Part shown: in pieces, positions 1 through 6,619 of the stretch
How positions within the stretch are numbered: position 1 is the stretch's first letter
Layout: every line of letters starts with the position of its first letter
From: Thiopontia sp964551545
Lineage (GTDB): Bacteria > Pseudomonadota > Gammaproteobacteria > GCF-002020875
DNA: 9,192 nucleotides
Assembly: GCA_964551545.1 (NCBI GenBank)
Contig: CAZKCT010000065.1
Coordinates: 1-9,192, forward strand
Direction of reading: 5' to 3'
Position numbers and translations under genes: made by a program
Notes under the pieces: generated by a model
Told to the model about the DNA's origin: nothing
The model's database searches: none
Seen by the model: only the letters and a program-made list of their open reading frames with translations

Positions 1-59
1 TCGATCTTCGCCTCGAGCTCCGCAATGGGCTGTTCAAATTCCAGAAAATTCAGATCCAT
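1..59 (-). CDS. accA: Acetyl-CoA carboxylase carboxyltransferase subunit alpha, N-terminal fragment
   Basis: Only the first 19 codons are inside the window; the gene runs off the low-coordinate edge. Reading begins at an ATG whose complement is at 57-59 and gives MDLNFLEFEQPIAELEAKI, almost identical to the known E. coli AccA N terminus (MSLNFLDFEQPIAELEAKI). AccA pairs with AccD to move the carboxyl group from biotin carrier protein to acetyl-CoA, making malonyl-CoA, the first committed step of fatty acid synthesis in the cytoplasm. Its place directly after dnaE is the usual gammaproteobacterial arrangement. A purine-rich GGTGGG (66-71) lies 6 bases before the start, with GAGGAA (73-78) a little further up. 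Nothing can be said about the catalytic part, which is outside the window. The identity rests on a short but very distinctive N-terminal motif plus synteny. Confidence 0.93.
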   Translation of the reverse strand, partial: MDLNFLEFEQPIAELEAKI

Positions 60-91
60 TGTCGTCCCACCGTTCCTCAAATTTGCTCGCT

Positions 92-120
92 ACTATACCG
101 CAATTGGACCACCCTCACAC
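92..120 (-). promoter_or_regulatory. Possible weak sigma70-type promoter for accA
   Basis: In the 86-base dnaE-accA gap (60-145) the minus strand reads TATAGT at 97-92, one mismatch from the -10 consensus. It is preceded after a 17-base spacer by GTGTGA (120-115), which matches only three of six bases of the -35 consensus. A start near position 85 would leave a leader of about 25 bases containing the accA ribosome-binding region. This would let accA be expressed apart from the upstream cluster. The -35 match is poor and no operator or riboswitch-like structure was seen, so accA may simply be read through from dnaE. The rest of the gap shows no convincing hairpin terminator. Confidence 0.3.
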
Positions 121-145
121 CACGATCCCAATACAAACCTTACCG

Positions 146-3100
146 CTAACCATACTCCGGTGTCACACTCTCCTCCCCCAGCTGCTCTCGCAGTCGACGG
201 AACAGCTCCCCACTGGGCAACACATTCCACTCGCTGCCCAAATCCATCTCTGCCACAGCCTGTGGCTGTTGATAGCGGATGCGCACCGGGCAGTTGCCCT
301 CACAGAACGGTTTTAACAGACCTGCCAACTGCTCCACCGGATAGTGAACGAGATTCTCTTGGGTCAGATCAATTTTCAGCCGCCGCATCCAGGCGGCACG
401 GGCACCATCAAGATTCCACAACTCCTCGACATTCATCCGCAAACCACCACTGTAGTCATCTTCTGTCACGGTCCCCCGCACCACCAAGATCGCATCTTTT
501 TCCATCAGATGACGATATTTCTCATAGGACTCTGCAAACAGGGTCATCTCGACGCGGCCTGTACGATCATCCAACATCAAAATGGCCAGAGGCTTACCCG
601 TACGTGTTTTGACCACTCGCATCGAGACCATCAATCCAGCCAACGTCACCAGTTTATCGCGATCCGAGACAAGGCGATTCATCCGTTGCGTAATGATGTG
701 CCCCAGCTCCTCTTCATGTTGATCAATCGGATGGCCGGTGAGGTAGAGCCCCAGGGTATCGCGCTCTCCAACCAGACGCTCATTCTCATTCCACGGCTTC
801 ACTTTCTGATAACTGACAGCAACCGCACTCTCGCTCTCTTCGGCGCCACCAAACAGATCCCCTTGCCCTCGCTCCCGGTCTCGCACATGCTGCTCTGCCG
901 CCTGCATCGCATCTGGCAGCGTGGCCATCAAGATGGATCGAGACTCCCACTGCGGAAGATCTTCTGTGGTCGGTGCAATCTCGTCCAGCGCTCCCGCACG
1001 AATGAGCGACTCCATCACCCGCTTATTGGCCTTACGCAGATCAATGCGGCGACAGAAATCGAAGAGGTCCTGATAAGGGCCATGCGCCTCCCGCTCCGCA
1101 ATCATCCCCTCAATGGCGGCCTCGCCAACCCCTTTGATGGCGCCGATACCATAGACCACATCGTACTGCTCTGAACCTTCCTGCTTCAGAACAGTAAACT
1201 TATAACGGCTACGGTTGATATCCGGCGGGTGAACCACCAGATCCATCGTGCGGCACTCTTCGATCAGGGTCACTACCTTATCGGTATTATCCATATCGGC
1301 AGAGAGCACGGCCGCCATGAAGGGGGCAGGATAGTGGGCCTTGAGCCAAGCCGTCTGATAGGAGACTAACGCATAAGCCGCCGAATGCGATTTATTGAAG
1401 CCATAGCCGGCGAACTTCTCCACCAGGTCAAAGATCTTCATCGCCAGCTTGCCATCGACCCCATTATCAAGCGAGCCCTGTTCGAAGATCGAACGCTGCT
1501 TGGCCATCTCCTCTGGCTTCTTCTTGCCCATCGCCCGACGCAGCAGGTCTGCGCCACCGAGTGAATAACCCGCGAGCTCCTGGGCAATCTGCATCACCTG
1601 CTCTTGATAGAGGATGACCCCATAGGTAGGCTCAAGAATCGGCTTCAGAGAGTCATGCTGGTATTTGGCATCGGGGTAAGAGAGCTCTTCCCGCCCATGT
1701 TTACGATCAATGAAGTTATCCACCATGCCCGACTCCAGGGGGCCCGGTCGATAGAGCGCTACCAGTGCAACGATATCCTCGAAACAGTCAGGCTGGAGCT
1801 TACCGATCAACTCCTTCATGCCCGAGGACTCCAGCTGGAAAACCGCGGTCGTCTGGCATGCCTGCAGCAGCGCAAAAGCCTTCGAGTCACCCATGTCGAT
1901 CTTTTCGATCAGCAGGGGCTCTTCTCCCTGCTGCTGTCTCTGTTGATCGATCATCTCCACCGCCCAGTCGATGATAGTGAGCGTACGCAGACCAAGGAAG
2001 TCAAACTTCACCAGCCCCACTGCCTCGACATCATCCTTGTCGAACTGAGTGACCAACCCAGAGCCATTCTCTTCACAGTAGATTGGGGTAAAATCATTGA
2101 TGTCCGAGGGGGAGATCACCACGCCCCCTGCATGCTTTCCAGCATTCCGCGCGACCCCTTCAAGGGAACGGGCGAGGTCAATCAGATCATGAATCTCTTC
2201 CTCATTGTCATAACGCTCACGCAACTCATCGGACTCGTTGAGCGCCTTATCCAGTGTCATCTTCAGATCAAACGGAATCAGCTTCGCCACCCGATCCACC
2301 ATGCCGTAGGGGTGACCCAATACCCGCCCCACATCGCGCACGACGGCCTTGGCATTCATCCGCCCATAGGTGATGATCTGTGAGACCCGGTCCTCTCCAT
2401 AGGTTTGCGCCACATAACGAATGACCTCATCGCGCCGATCCATACAGAAGTCGACATCGAAGTCAGGCATGGAGACACGCTCTGGATTGAGGAAACGCTC
2501 AAACAGCAACTCATACTCCAACGGATCAAGGTCGGTAATCTTCAACGCATAGGCGACCAGTGAACCCGCTCCTGAGCCACGCCCTGGCCCCACTGGGATA
2601 GCATTCTCTTTGGACCAGCGAATGAAGTCAGCAACGATCAGGAAGTAGCCGGGGAACCCCATGCCATTGATCACCTCCAGTTCAATCTTCAGCCGCTCAT
2701 CATACGGTGGTCGCTGCTCTGCAATGCGTTCTGGCGTCTGGAAGATCTGAACCAGGCGTTCCTCCAGCCCCTCTTCAGACTTTTTTTGAAAGAACTGTTC
2801 AATCGTCATCCCGGCTGGGATCGGAAATTCCGGCAGGTAATTCTTCCCCAGCGAGAGCTCGACATTGCAGCGTTGTGCAATCACAACACTGTTTTCGATC
2901 GCTTCAGGAATATCCTGGAACAGCGCCTCCATCTCGGCTGCGGAGCGGAGATACTGCTCCGCAGTAAATGCTTTCGGACGACGAGGGTCGTCCAGCACCC
3001 GCCCATCATGGATACAGACTCGCGCCTCATGGGCATCGAAATCGTTCTCTTGGATAAAGTGGACATCATTGGTTGCCACCACTGGCACACCCGACTGCTG

Positions 3101-3658
3101 GGCCAGGGCCACAGCGGCATGATTCCAGTGCTCATCCCCACTGCGTGCGGTACGTTGCAGCTCTAGATAGAAGCGATCTGGAAACTGCTCTACCCACCAC
3201 TGTAGCCGTTCCATTGCAACAGCCTCTCCCTCTGCGGCAAACACCTGCGCAATATCTCCACTACGCCCACCAGAAAGTGCAATCACTCCCTCACTACACC
3301 CTTCCAACCACGCTCGCTCCAACTGAGGAACCCCTCGATGTTGTCCCTCAATATAGGAACGAGAGATCAGGCTCTTGAGGTTCTTGAATCCAGCCTCGTT
3401 CTGCGCCAACAGCACCAGACGGGACTCTGCTCCACTCTCTTCCAGTGGCCGAATCCGAACCTCAGCCCCAAAGATTGGTTTAACCCCCGCATCCAGTGCC
3501 GCTCGATAGAAACGAACAGCCGCAAACAGATTTCCCAGATCGGTTACCGCCACCGCATGCATGCCACCAGCCTTCAACGTCTCCATCAATGGCTTGATGC
3601 GAACCAGACCATTTTCCAGCGAGTACTCCGTGTGGAGCCGAAGGTGGACAAAAGACAT
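146..3658 (-). CDS. dnaE: DNA polymerase III alpha subunit (replicative polymerase)
   Basis: The protein has 1170 residues (E. coli DnaE has 1160) and is collinear with that family from end to end. The N-terminal PHP domain covers about residues 3-270. The palm carries the catalytic aspartates: PDFDVDF at 398-404 gives D401 and D403, and KFDFLG at 551-556 gives D553, matching E. coli D401, D403 and D555. The fingers motif GPGRGSGAGS lies at 357-366, and the GYGFNKSHSAAYA region at 751-763. A probable beta-clamp-binding pentapeptide, QGDLF, is at 932-936, where E. coli has QADMF. An OB fold follows at about 1000-1085, and then the C-terminal region that binds tau. The PHP metal site is degenerate (VTDLGN at 38-43 where active PHP domains have TDHGN), so proofreading should depend on a separate epsilon subunit. 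The ATG at 3658 lies three bases after the rnhB stop, with only a weak Shine-Dalgarno, which suggests coupled translation. The stop is TAG. The protein forms the core of the cytoplasmic replisome. Confidence 0.98.
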   Translation of the reverse strand: MSFVHLRLHTEYSLENGLVRIKPLMETLKAGGMHAVAVTDLGNLFAAVRFYRAALDAGVKPIFGAEVRIRPLEESGAESRLVLLAQNEAGFKNLKSLISRSYIEGQHRGVPQLERAWLEGCSEGVIALSGGRSGDIAQVFAAEGEAVAMERLQWWVEQFPDRFYLELQRTARSGDEHWNHAAVALAQQSGVPVVATNDVHFIQENDFDAHEARVCIHDGRVLDDPRRPKAFTAEQYLRSAAEMEALFQDIPEAIENSVVIAQRCNVELSLGKNYLPEFPIPAGMTIEQFFQKKSEEGLEERLVQIFQTPERIAEQRPPYDERLKIELEVINGMGFPGYFLIVADFIRWSKENAIPVGPGRGSGAGSLVAYALKITDLDPLEYELLFERFLNPERVSMPDFDVDFCMDRRDEVIRYVAQTYGEDRVSQIITYGRMNAKAVVRDVGRVLGHPYGMVDRVAKLIPFDLKMTLDKALNESDELRERYDNEEEIHDLIDLARSLEGVARNAGKHAGGVVISPSDINDFTPIYCEENGSGLVTQFDKDDVEAVGLVKFDFLGLRTLTIIDWAVEMIDQQRQQQGEEPLLIEKIDMGDSKAFALLQACQTTAVFQLESSGMKELIGKLQPDCFEDIVALVALYRPGPLESGMVDNFIDRKHGREELSYPDAKYQHDSLKPILEPTYGVILYQEQVMQIAQELAGYSLGGADLLRRAMGKKKPEEMAKQRSIFEQGSLDNGVDGKLAMKIFDLVEKFAGYGFNKSHSAAYALVSYQTAWLKAHYPAPFMAAVLSADMDNTDKVVTLIEECRTMDLVVHPPDINRSRYKFTVLKQEGSEQYDVVYGIGAIKGVGEAAIEGMIAEREAHGPYQDLFDFCRRIDLRKANKRVMESLIRAGALDEIAPTTEDLPQWESRSILMATLPDAMQAAEQHVRDRERGQGDLFGGAEESESAVAVSYQKVKPWNENERLVGERDTLGLYLTGHPIDQHEEELGHIITQRMNRLVSDRDKLVTLAGLMVSMRVVKTRTGKPLAILMLDDRTGRVEMTLFAESYEKYRHLMEKDAILVVRGTVTEDDYSGGLRMNVEELWNLDGARAAWMRRLKIDLTQENLVHYPVEQLAGLLKPFCEGNCPVRIRYQQPQAVAEMDLGSEWNVLPSGELFRRLREQLGEESVTPEYG

Positions 3659-3661
3659 ACG

Positions 3662-4228
3662 TTATCGCTCTAAAGCTCGTCGCACTGGCGCAAATGACCG
3701 ACGGTGCTGAGCAAGCGGCCCCAGCTGCTCCAGCGCCTCAAAATGTGCTTTTGTTGGGTATCCCTTATGACGATCAAAGCCATATTGAGGATGTTGTTGA
3801 TGAAGATCGACCATCATCTGGTCTCGCGCCACCTTGGCGAGAATCGAAGCGGCACTGATTGCCTCCACTTTACTGTCCCCCTTGATGATCGCCTCGGCAG
3901 GTTGTGAAAGGTCAGGAATTCGGTTTCCATCCACCAACACCCGATCCACTCGACAGGAGAGCTGTTCCACCGCCCGCTTCATGGCCAGCAGTGAGGCATG
4001 AAGGATATTGATGGTATCGATCTCTTGATGATCAGCCTCCGCAACGGCATAACAGAGTGCCACCGACTGAATCTCCTTGGCCAATGCCTCCCGTCGTTTG
4101 GCCGAGAGCTTTTTAGAATCTGCCAGACCAACAATGCCATGCTGCTGAGGGAGCACAACAGCCGCTGCAACCACCGGTCCAATCAATGGCCCTCGCCCAA
4201 CCTCATCGACCCCTGCGATCTGCTCCAT
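3662..4228 (-). CDS. rnhB: Ribonuclease HII
   Basis: This 188-residue protein (E. coli RnhB has 198) cuts the RNA strand of RNA-DNA hybrids and nicks at single ribonucleotides embedded in DNA, starting ribonucleotide excision repair in the cytoplasm. The four acidic catalytic residues are all present. D8 and E9 are in the signature GVDEVGRGPL (residues 6-15), D100 is in LVDGNR, and D118 is in IKGDSKV. The family block EAISAASILAKVARD (122-136) and the C-terminal PQYGFDRHKGYPT and HRRSF segments also match. The start ATG shares one base with the lpxB stop (TGATG), and GGTGG in the end of lpxB can serve as ribosome-binding site. The protein lacks the roughly seven extra N-terminal residues of E. 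coli, which is common. The lpxB-rnhB-dnaE order is standard in Gammaproteobacteria. The gene looks intact. Confidence 0.97.
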   Translation of the reverse strand: MEQIAGVDEVGRGPLIGPVVAAAVVLPQQHGIVGLADSKKLSAKRREALAKEIQSVALCYAVAEADHQEIDTINILHASLLAMKRAVEQLSCRVDRVLVDGNRIPDLSQPAEAIIKGDSKVEAISAASILAKVARDQMMVDLHQQHPQYGFDRHKGYPTKAHFEALEQLGPLAQHRRSFAPVRRALER

Positions 4229-5388
4229 CAGGCAGCCACCATCTCTTCCACCAGATCAGCCAGACGGTTGGCGGAATCACCCTCTCCAAGGGCCTCTCGC
4301 ACCCTCTGCAGGCCAGTCATCATCTCTTCTCGCTCAGCTCCTTGCTCTAGCAGCGGCAATAGATGATCAACAATCACTGGAGCCGAGGCGCGTTGCTGCA
4401 GTAGCTCAGGCACCACCTCCCGCTGCGCAACGATATTGACCAGTGAAATCCATTGTGTTTTGATCAGCCGACTCAAAATGGCATAGCTCAGCGGTGCCAT
4501 CCGGTAGATCACCACCATCGGCGTATTAAGCAGCGCTATCTCCAGTGTTACCGTCCCCGAGGCAGTCACCACAGCATCACAAGCACGAATCGCGGTATGC
4601 ACCTCACCACGAACTCGATGGATGGAAAGGCCTTGCTCTTCTATCGCATCAAAAAGCGCATCGGACAGTTCTGGCGCCTGGGAGAGAAGGATCTGAATTT
4701 CTGGATTCTGCTGCTGCAGTCGACGGGCGCTCTCCAACAACTCCGGAAGCAGTGCACCAACCTCTCCTCGACGGCTACCTGGAAACAGTCCAACCGTTTT
4801 CCGCTCAGGATCCAACCTCAACTGATCACGTGCCTGCTGTGGTGTGAGCGCAGAACTCACCTGCCCTACCAATGGATGCCCAACATAAGTCGCCGGCAGG
4901 CCAGCGCGCTGATAATAGGATTGTTCGAAAGGAAAGATCAGCGCCATCTGATCCACACGCGCCGCAATTTTATGAATTCTGGACTCACGCCAGACCCATA
5001 TTTTCGGGCTGATGTAGTAGAGCACAGGAATACCGAGCCGCTTTGCCGTCTTGGCTAGCAGCAGATTAAAACCAGGGTAATCCACAAGAATCAACAGATC
5101 AGGGCGGCGTTGCTGCAGCAGTTTGCGCATCTTGCGCAACACCCCATAAAGACGGGGAAAATGACGCAGAATCTCGACCAGCCCCATCACCGCCATCTCT
5201 TCGCTCTTGACCAGGGCATCAAAACCTTGCGCCCTCATCCTTGCTCCACCTATACCGTAGTATTCAAAATGGGAAGATCGCCGGTTCAGCTGCTCCAGTA
5301 AACGGGCGGCATGAAGGTCTCCAGAGGGTTCTCCAACCACCACCATCAGGCGAGCGCCCCTAGAAGCCTCTCCGACCTCATCGGTCAT
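4228..5388 (-). CDS. lpxB: Lipid-A-disaccharide synthase
   Basis: The gene encodes 386 residues (E. coli LpxB has 382). LpxB is a peripheral inner-membrane GT19 glycosyltransferase that joins UDP-diacylglucosamine and lipid X to form the beta-1',6-linked tetraacyl disaccharide of lipid A. Family motifs appear in order: GEPSGD (19-24), the VDYPGFN loop (102-108) with D103 at the position of the essential E. coli D98, SPKIWVWRESR (127-137), FPFE (152-155), GHPLV (170-174), the nucleotide-sugar site LFPGSRRGEV (201-210), ASGTVTLE (276-283) and IYRM (294-297). The ATG shares one base with the lpxA stop (TAATG). There is no strong Shine-Dalgarno, so translation is probably coupled to lpxA. A methionine at residue 15 could also start, but it would leave almost nothing before GEPSGD, so the first ATG is preferred. 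No truncation or missing motif was seen. Confidence 0.97.
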   Translation of the reverse strand: MTDEVGEASRGARLMVVVGEPSGDLHAARLLEQLNRRSSHFEYYGIGGARMRAQGFDALVKSEEMAVMGLVEILRHFPRLYGVLRKMRKLLQQRRPDLLILVDYPGFNLLLAKTAKRLGIPVLYYISPKIWVWRESRIHKIAARVDQMALIFPFEQSYYQRAGLPATYVGHPLVGQVSSALTPQQARDQLRLDPERKTVGLFPGSRRGEVGALLPELLESARRLQQQNPEIQILLSQAPELSDALFDAIEEQGLSIHRVRGEVHTAIRACDAVVTASGTVTLEIALLNTPMVVIYRMAPLSYAILSRLIKTQWISLVNIVAQREVVPELLQQRASAPVIVDHLLPLLEQGAEREEMMTGLQRVREALGEGDSANRLADLVEEMVAA

Positions 5389-6173
5389 TAACGAATGACA
5401 CCGTTCTTATTGGATCGATGCTCCGCAATGAAGTCATGAAACAGGGCCAATTCAGGATGACTCTGCGACATCTCTGCAATCTCATCGACCACCTCATCAA
5501 GCGGGACACGCGAGAGAAACATTTTCTTATAGGCCTGTTTCATGGCAGTCCGCGCCTCTGCCCCAAATCCTTTCCGCTTGAGTCCAATCAGGTTGAGGCT
5601 AACTGGGCGTGCCAGATTGCCTGAGACCTGAATATAGGGGGGAATATTCTTGTTGATCGCACTCCCCATGGTGGAGAAGGCGTAGGAGCCGATGGTGATA
5701 AATTGACTCACCAGGGTAAACCCACCCAAGGTCACATGGTCATGGATGATGACGTGGCCCGCCAGCGAGGCGTTATTGACCAAAATGACATGGTCGTGAA
5801 GGATACAGTCATGGGCAACATGGACATAGGCCATGATCAGGTTGTGGTTCCCGATGCGGGTCACTCCACCACCACCGACGGTACCGCGATTGATGGTACA
5901 GCACTCACGAAAGGTATTGTGGTCACCAATCTCCAGCGTGGTCGGCTCACCGTGATACTTGAGATCTTGAGGGTCCTCACCAATCGATGCAAACTGAAAA
6001 AAGTGGTTATGGGCGCCGATGGTGGTTGGCCCTTTGATCACTACATGAGATTCTACTCGGGTCCCTTCTCCGATTGAGACATCGGGACCAATCACGGAGT
6101 AGGGCCCAACCTCAACATCCTCGGCAATCACCGCAGAGGGGTCAATCACCGCCGTAGGGTGGATCAAACTCAA
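5388..6173 (-). CDS. lpxA: UDP-N-acetylglucosamine O-acyltransferase (LpxA), probable TTG start
   Basis: LpxA is a cytoplasmic trimer of left-handed beta-helices that transfers a 3-hydroxyacyl chain from ACP to the 3-OH of UDP-GlcNAc, the first step of lipid A synthesis. From the TTG at 6173 it has 261 residues (E. coli 262) and begins MSLIHPTAVIDPSA, close to the Pseudomonas N terminus. Hexapeptide repeats fill about residues 5-180, followed by a helical C-terminal domain. Catalytic H121 (E. coli H125), H118, K72 and H140 are present. Met169 replaces E. coli Gly173, the acyl ruler; Pseudomonas aeruginosa also has Met there and uses C10 chains. E. coli His160 and Glu200 are Ser156 and Ile196 here, which is unusual. 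The TTG is favoured because AAGGAA (6182-6187) sits 8 bases upstream and the start overlaps the fabZ stop as TTGA. A GTG at 6197 would add eight residues but has no Shine-Dalgarno. Confidence 0.95.
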   Translation of the reverse strand: MSLIHPTAVIDPSAVIAEDVEVGPYSVIGPDVSIGEGTRVESHVVIKGPTTIGAHNHFFQFASIGEDPQDLKYHGEPTTLEIGDHNTFRECCTINRGTVGGGGVTRIGNHNLIMAYVHVAHDCILHDHVILVNNASLAGHVIIHDHVTLGGFTLVSQFITIGSYAFSTMGSAINKNIPPYIQVSGNLARPVSLNLIGLKRKGFGAEARTAMKQAYKKMFLSRVPLDEVVDEIAEMSQSHPELALFHDFIAEHRSNKNGVIR

Positions 6174-6619
6174 GCGTTCAGTTCCTTCTCGGCACACATC
6201 AGGTTTGCGCTGGCGACCACCTCTCCATCAACGCTGGCCGTTCCCTTGAACTTCCAGACATCGCGGATACGACGCTCCAGCTCAACCTCAAGAATCAGCT
6301 GGTCACCGGGCTCCACCGGCTTACGGAAGCGGGCCTTATCGATGCCGACAAAATAGTAGAGTGAGTTATCTGAAGGAAGATTCCCCGTCGTTTTGAAAGA
6401 GAGAATCCCGGTGGCCTGTGCCAAGGCCTCCATGATCAATACCCCTGGCATCACTGGCACATGAGGAAAGTGGCCTTGAAAAAAGGGCTCATTAATCGTC
6501 ACATTCTTCATTGCGCGCAGGCTTTTCCCTGACTCAAAATCAAGCACCCGATCCACCAACAGAAAGGGGTAGCGGTGCGGCAGGTGCTTCATCACCTGAT
6601 TAATATCCATTTGACTCAT
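6170..6619 (-). CDS. fabZ: 3-hydroxyacyl-ACP dehydratase FabZ
   Basis: This 149-residue hot-dog-fold enzyme (E. coli FabZ has 151) dehydrates (3R)-hydroxyacyl-ACP to trans-2-enoyl-ACP in the elongation cycle of fatty acid synthesis. The catalytic pair is visible: H50 in QGHFPHVPVMPG (48-59) and E64 in LIMEALAQATG (61-71). The N-terminal LPHRYPFLLVDRV (13-25) and the segment YYFVGIDKARFRKPVEPGD (88-106) are also characteristic. The start ATG overlaps the lpxD stop as ATGA, and AAGGAA (6627-6632) lies 7 bases upstream, which supports this start over the methionine at residue 4. FabZ competes with LpxA and LpxD for 3-hydroxyacyl-ACP, so its position between lpxD and lpxA is functionally meaningful as well as conserved. 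The stop TGA overlaps the proposed lpxA start. The gene is intact. Confidence 0.98.
   Translation of the reverse strand: MSQMDINQVMKHLPHRYPFLLVDRVLDFESGKSLRAMKNVTINEPFFQGHFPHVPVMPGVLIMEALAQATGILSFKTTGNLPSDNSLYYFVGIDKARFRKPVEPGDQLILEVELERRIRDVWKFKGTASVDGEVVASANLMCAEKELNA
6182..6187 (-). promoter_or_regulatory. Ribosome-binding site that decides the lpxA start
   Basis: The minus strand reads AAGGAA inside the last codons of fabZ, 8 bases before the TTG at 6173. The alternative GTG at 6197 lies upstream of this element and so could not use it. The next in-frame TTG, at 6167, would be 14 bases away. The spacing therefore points to the TTG at 6173, which also lines up with the conserved IHPTA N terminus of LpxA. 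Confidence 0.65.

Noticed and set aside
60..145. Terminator or riboswitch between dnaE and accA
   Set aside because: No GC-rich hairpin followed by a T run and no structured leader pattern could be found by eye in the 86 bases.
344..1174. Plus-strand open frame of 276 codons opposite dnaE
   Set aside because: It is antisense to a fully conserved part of DnaE, its translation resembles no family I know, and it has the His/Gln/Arg/Leu-rich make-up typical of reverse-complement shadows.
1604..2383. Plus-strand open frame of 259 codons opposite dnaE
   Set aside because: It is a shadow of the DnaE palm/fingers region; long antisense frames are expected in a 3.5 kb conserved gene and no ribosome-binding or domain signal supports it.
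6174..6197. GTG start for lpxA giving a 269-residue protein
   Set aside because: It needs a 28-base overlap with fabZ, has no Shine-Dalgarno, and adds residues absent from LpxA relatives; the TTG at 6173 fits better.
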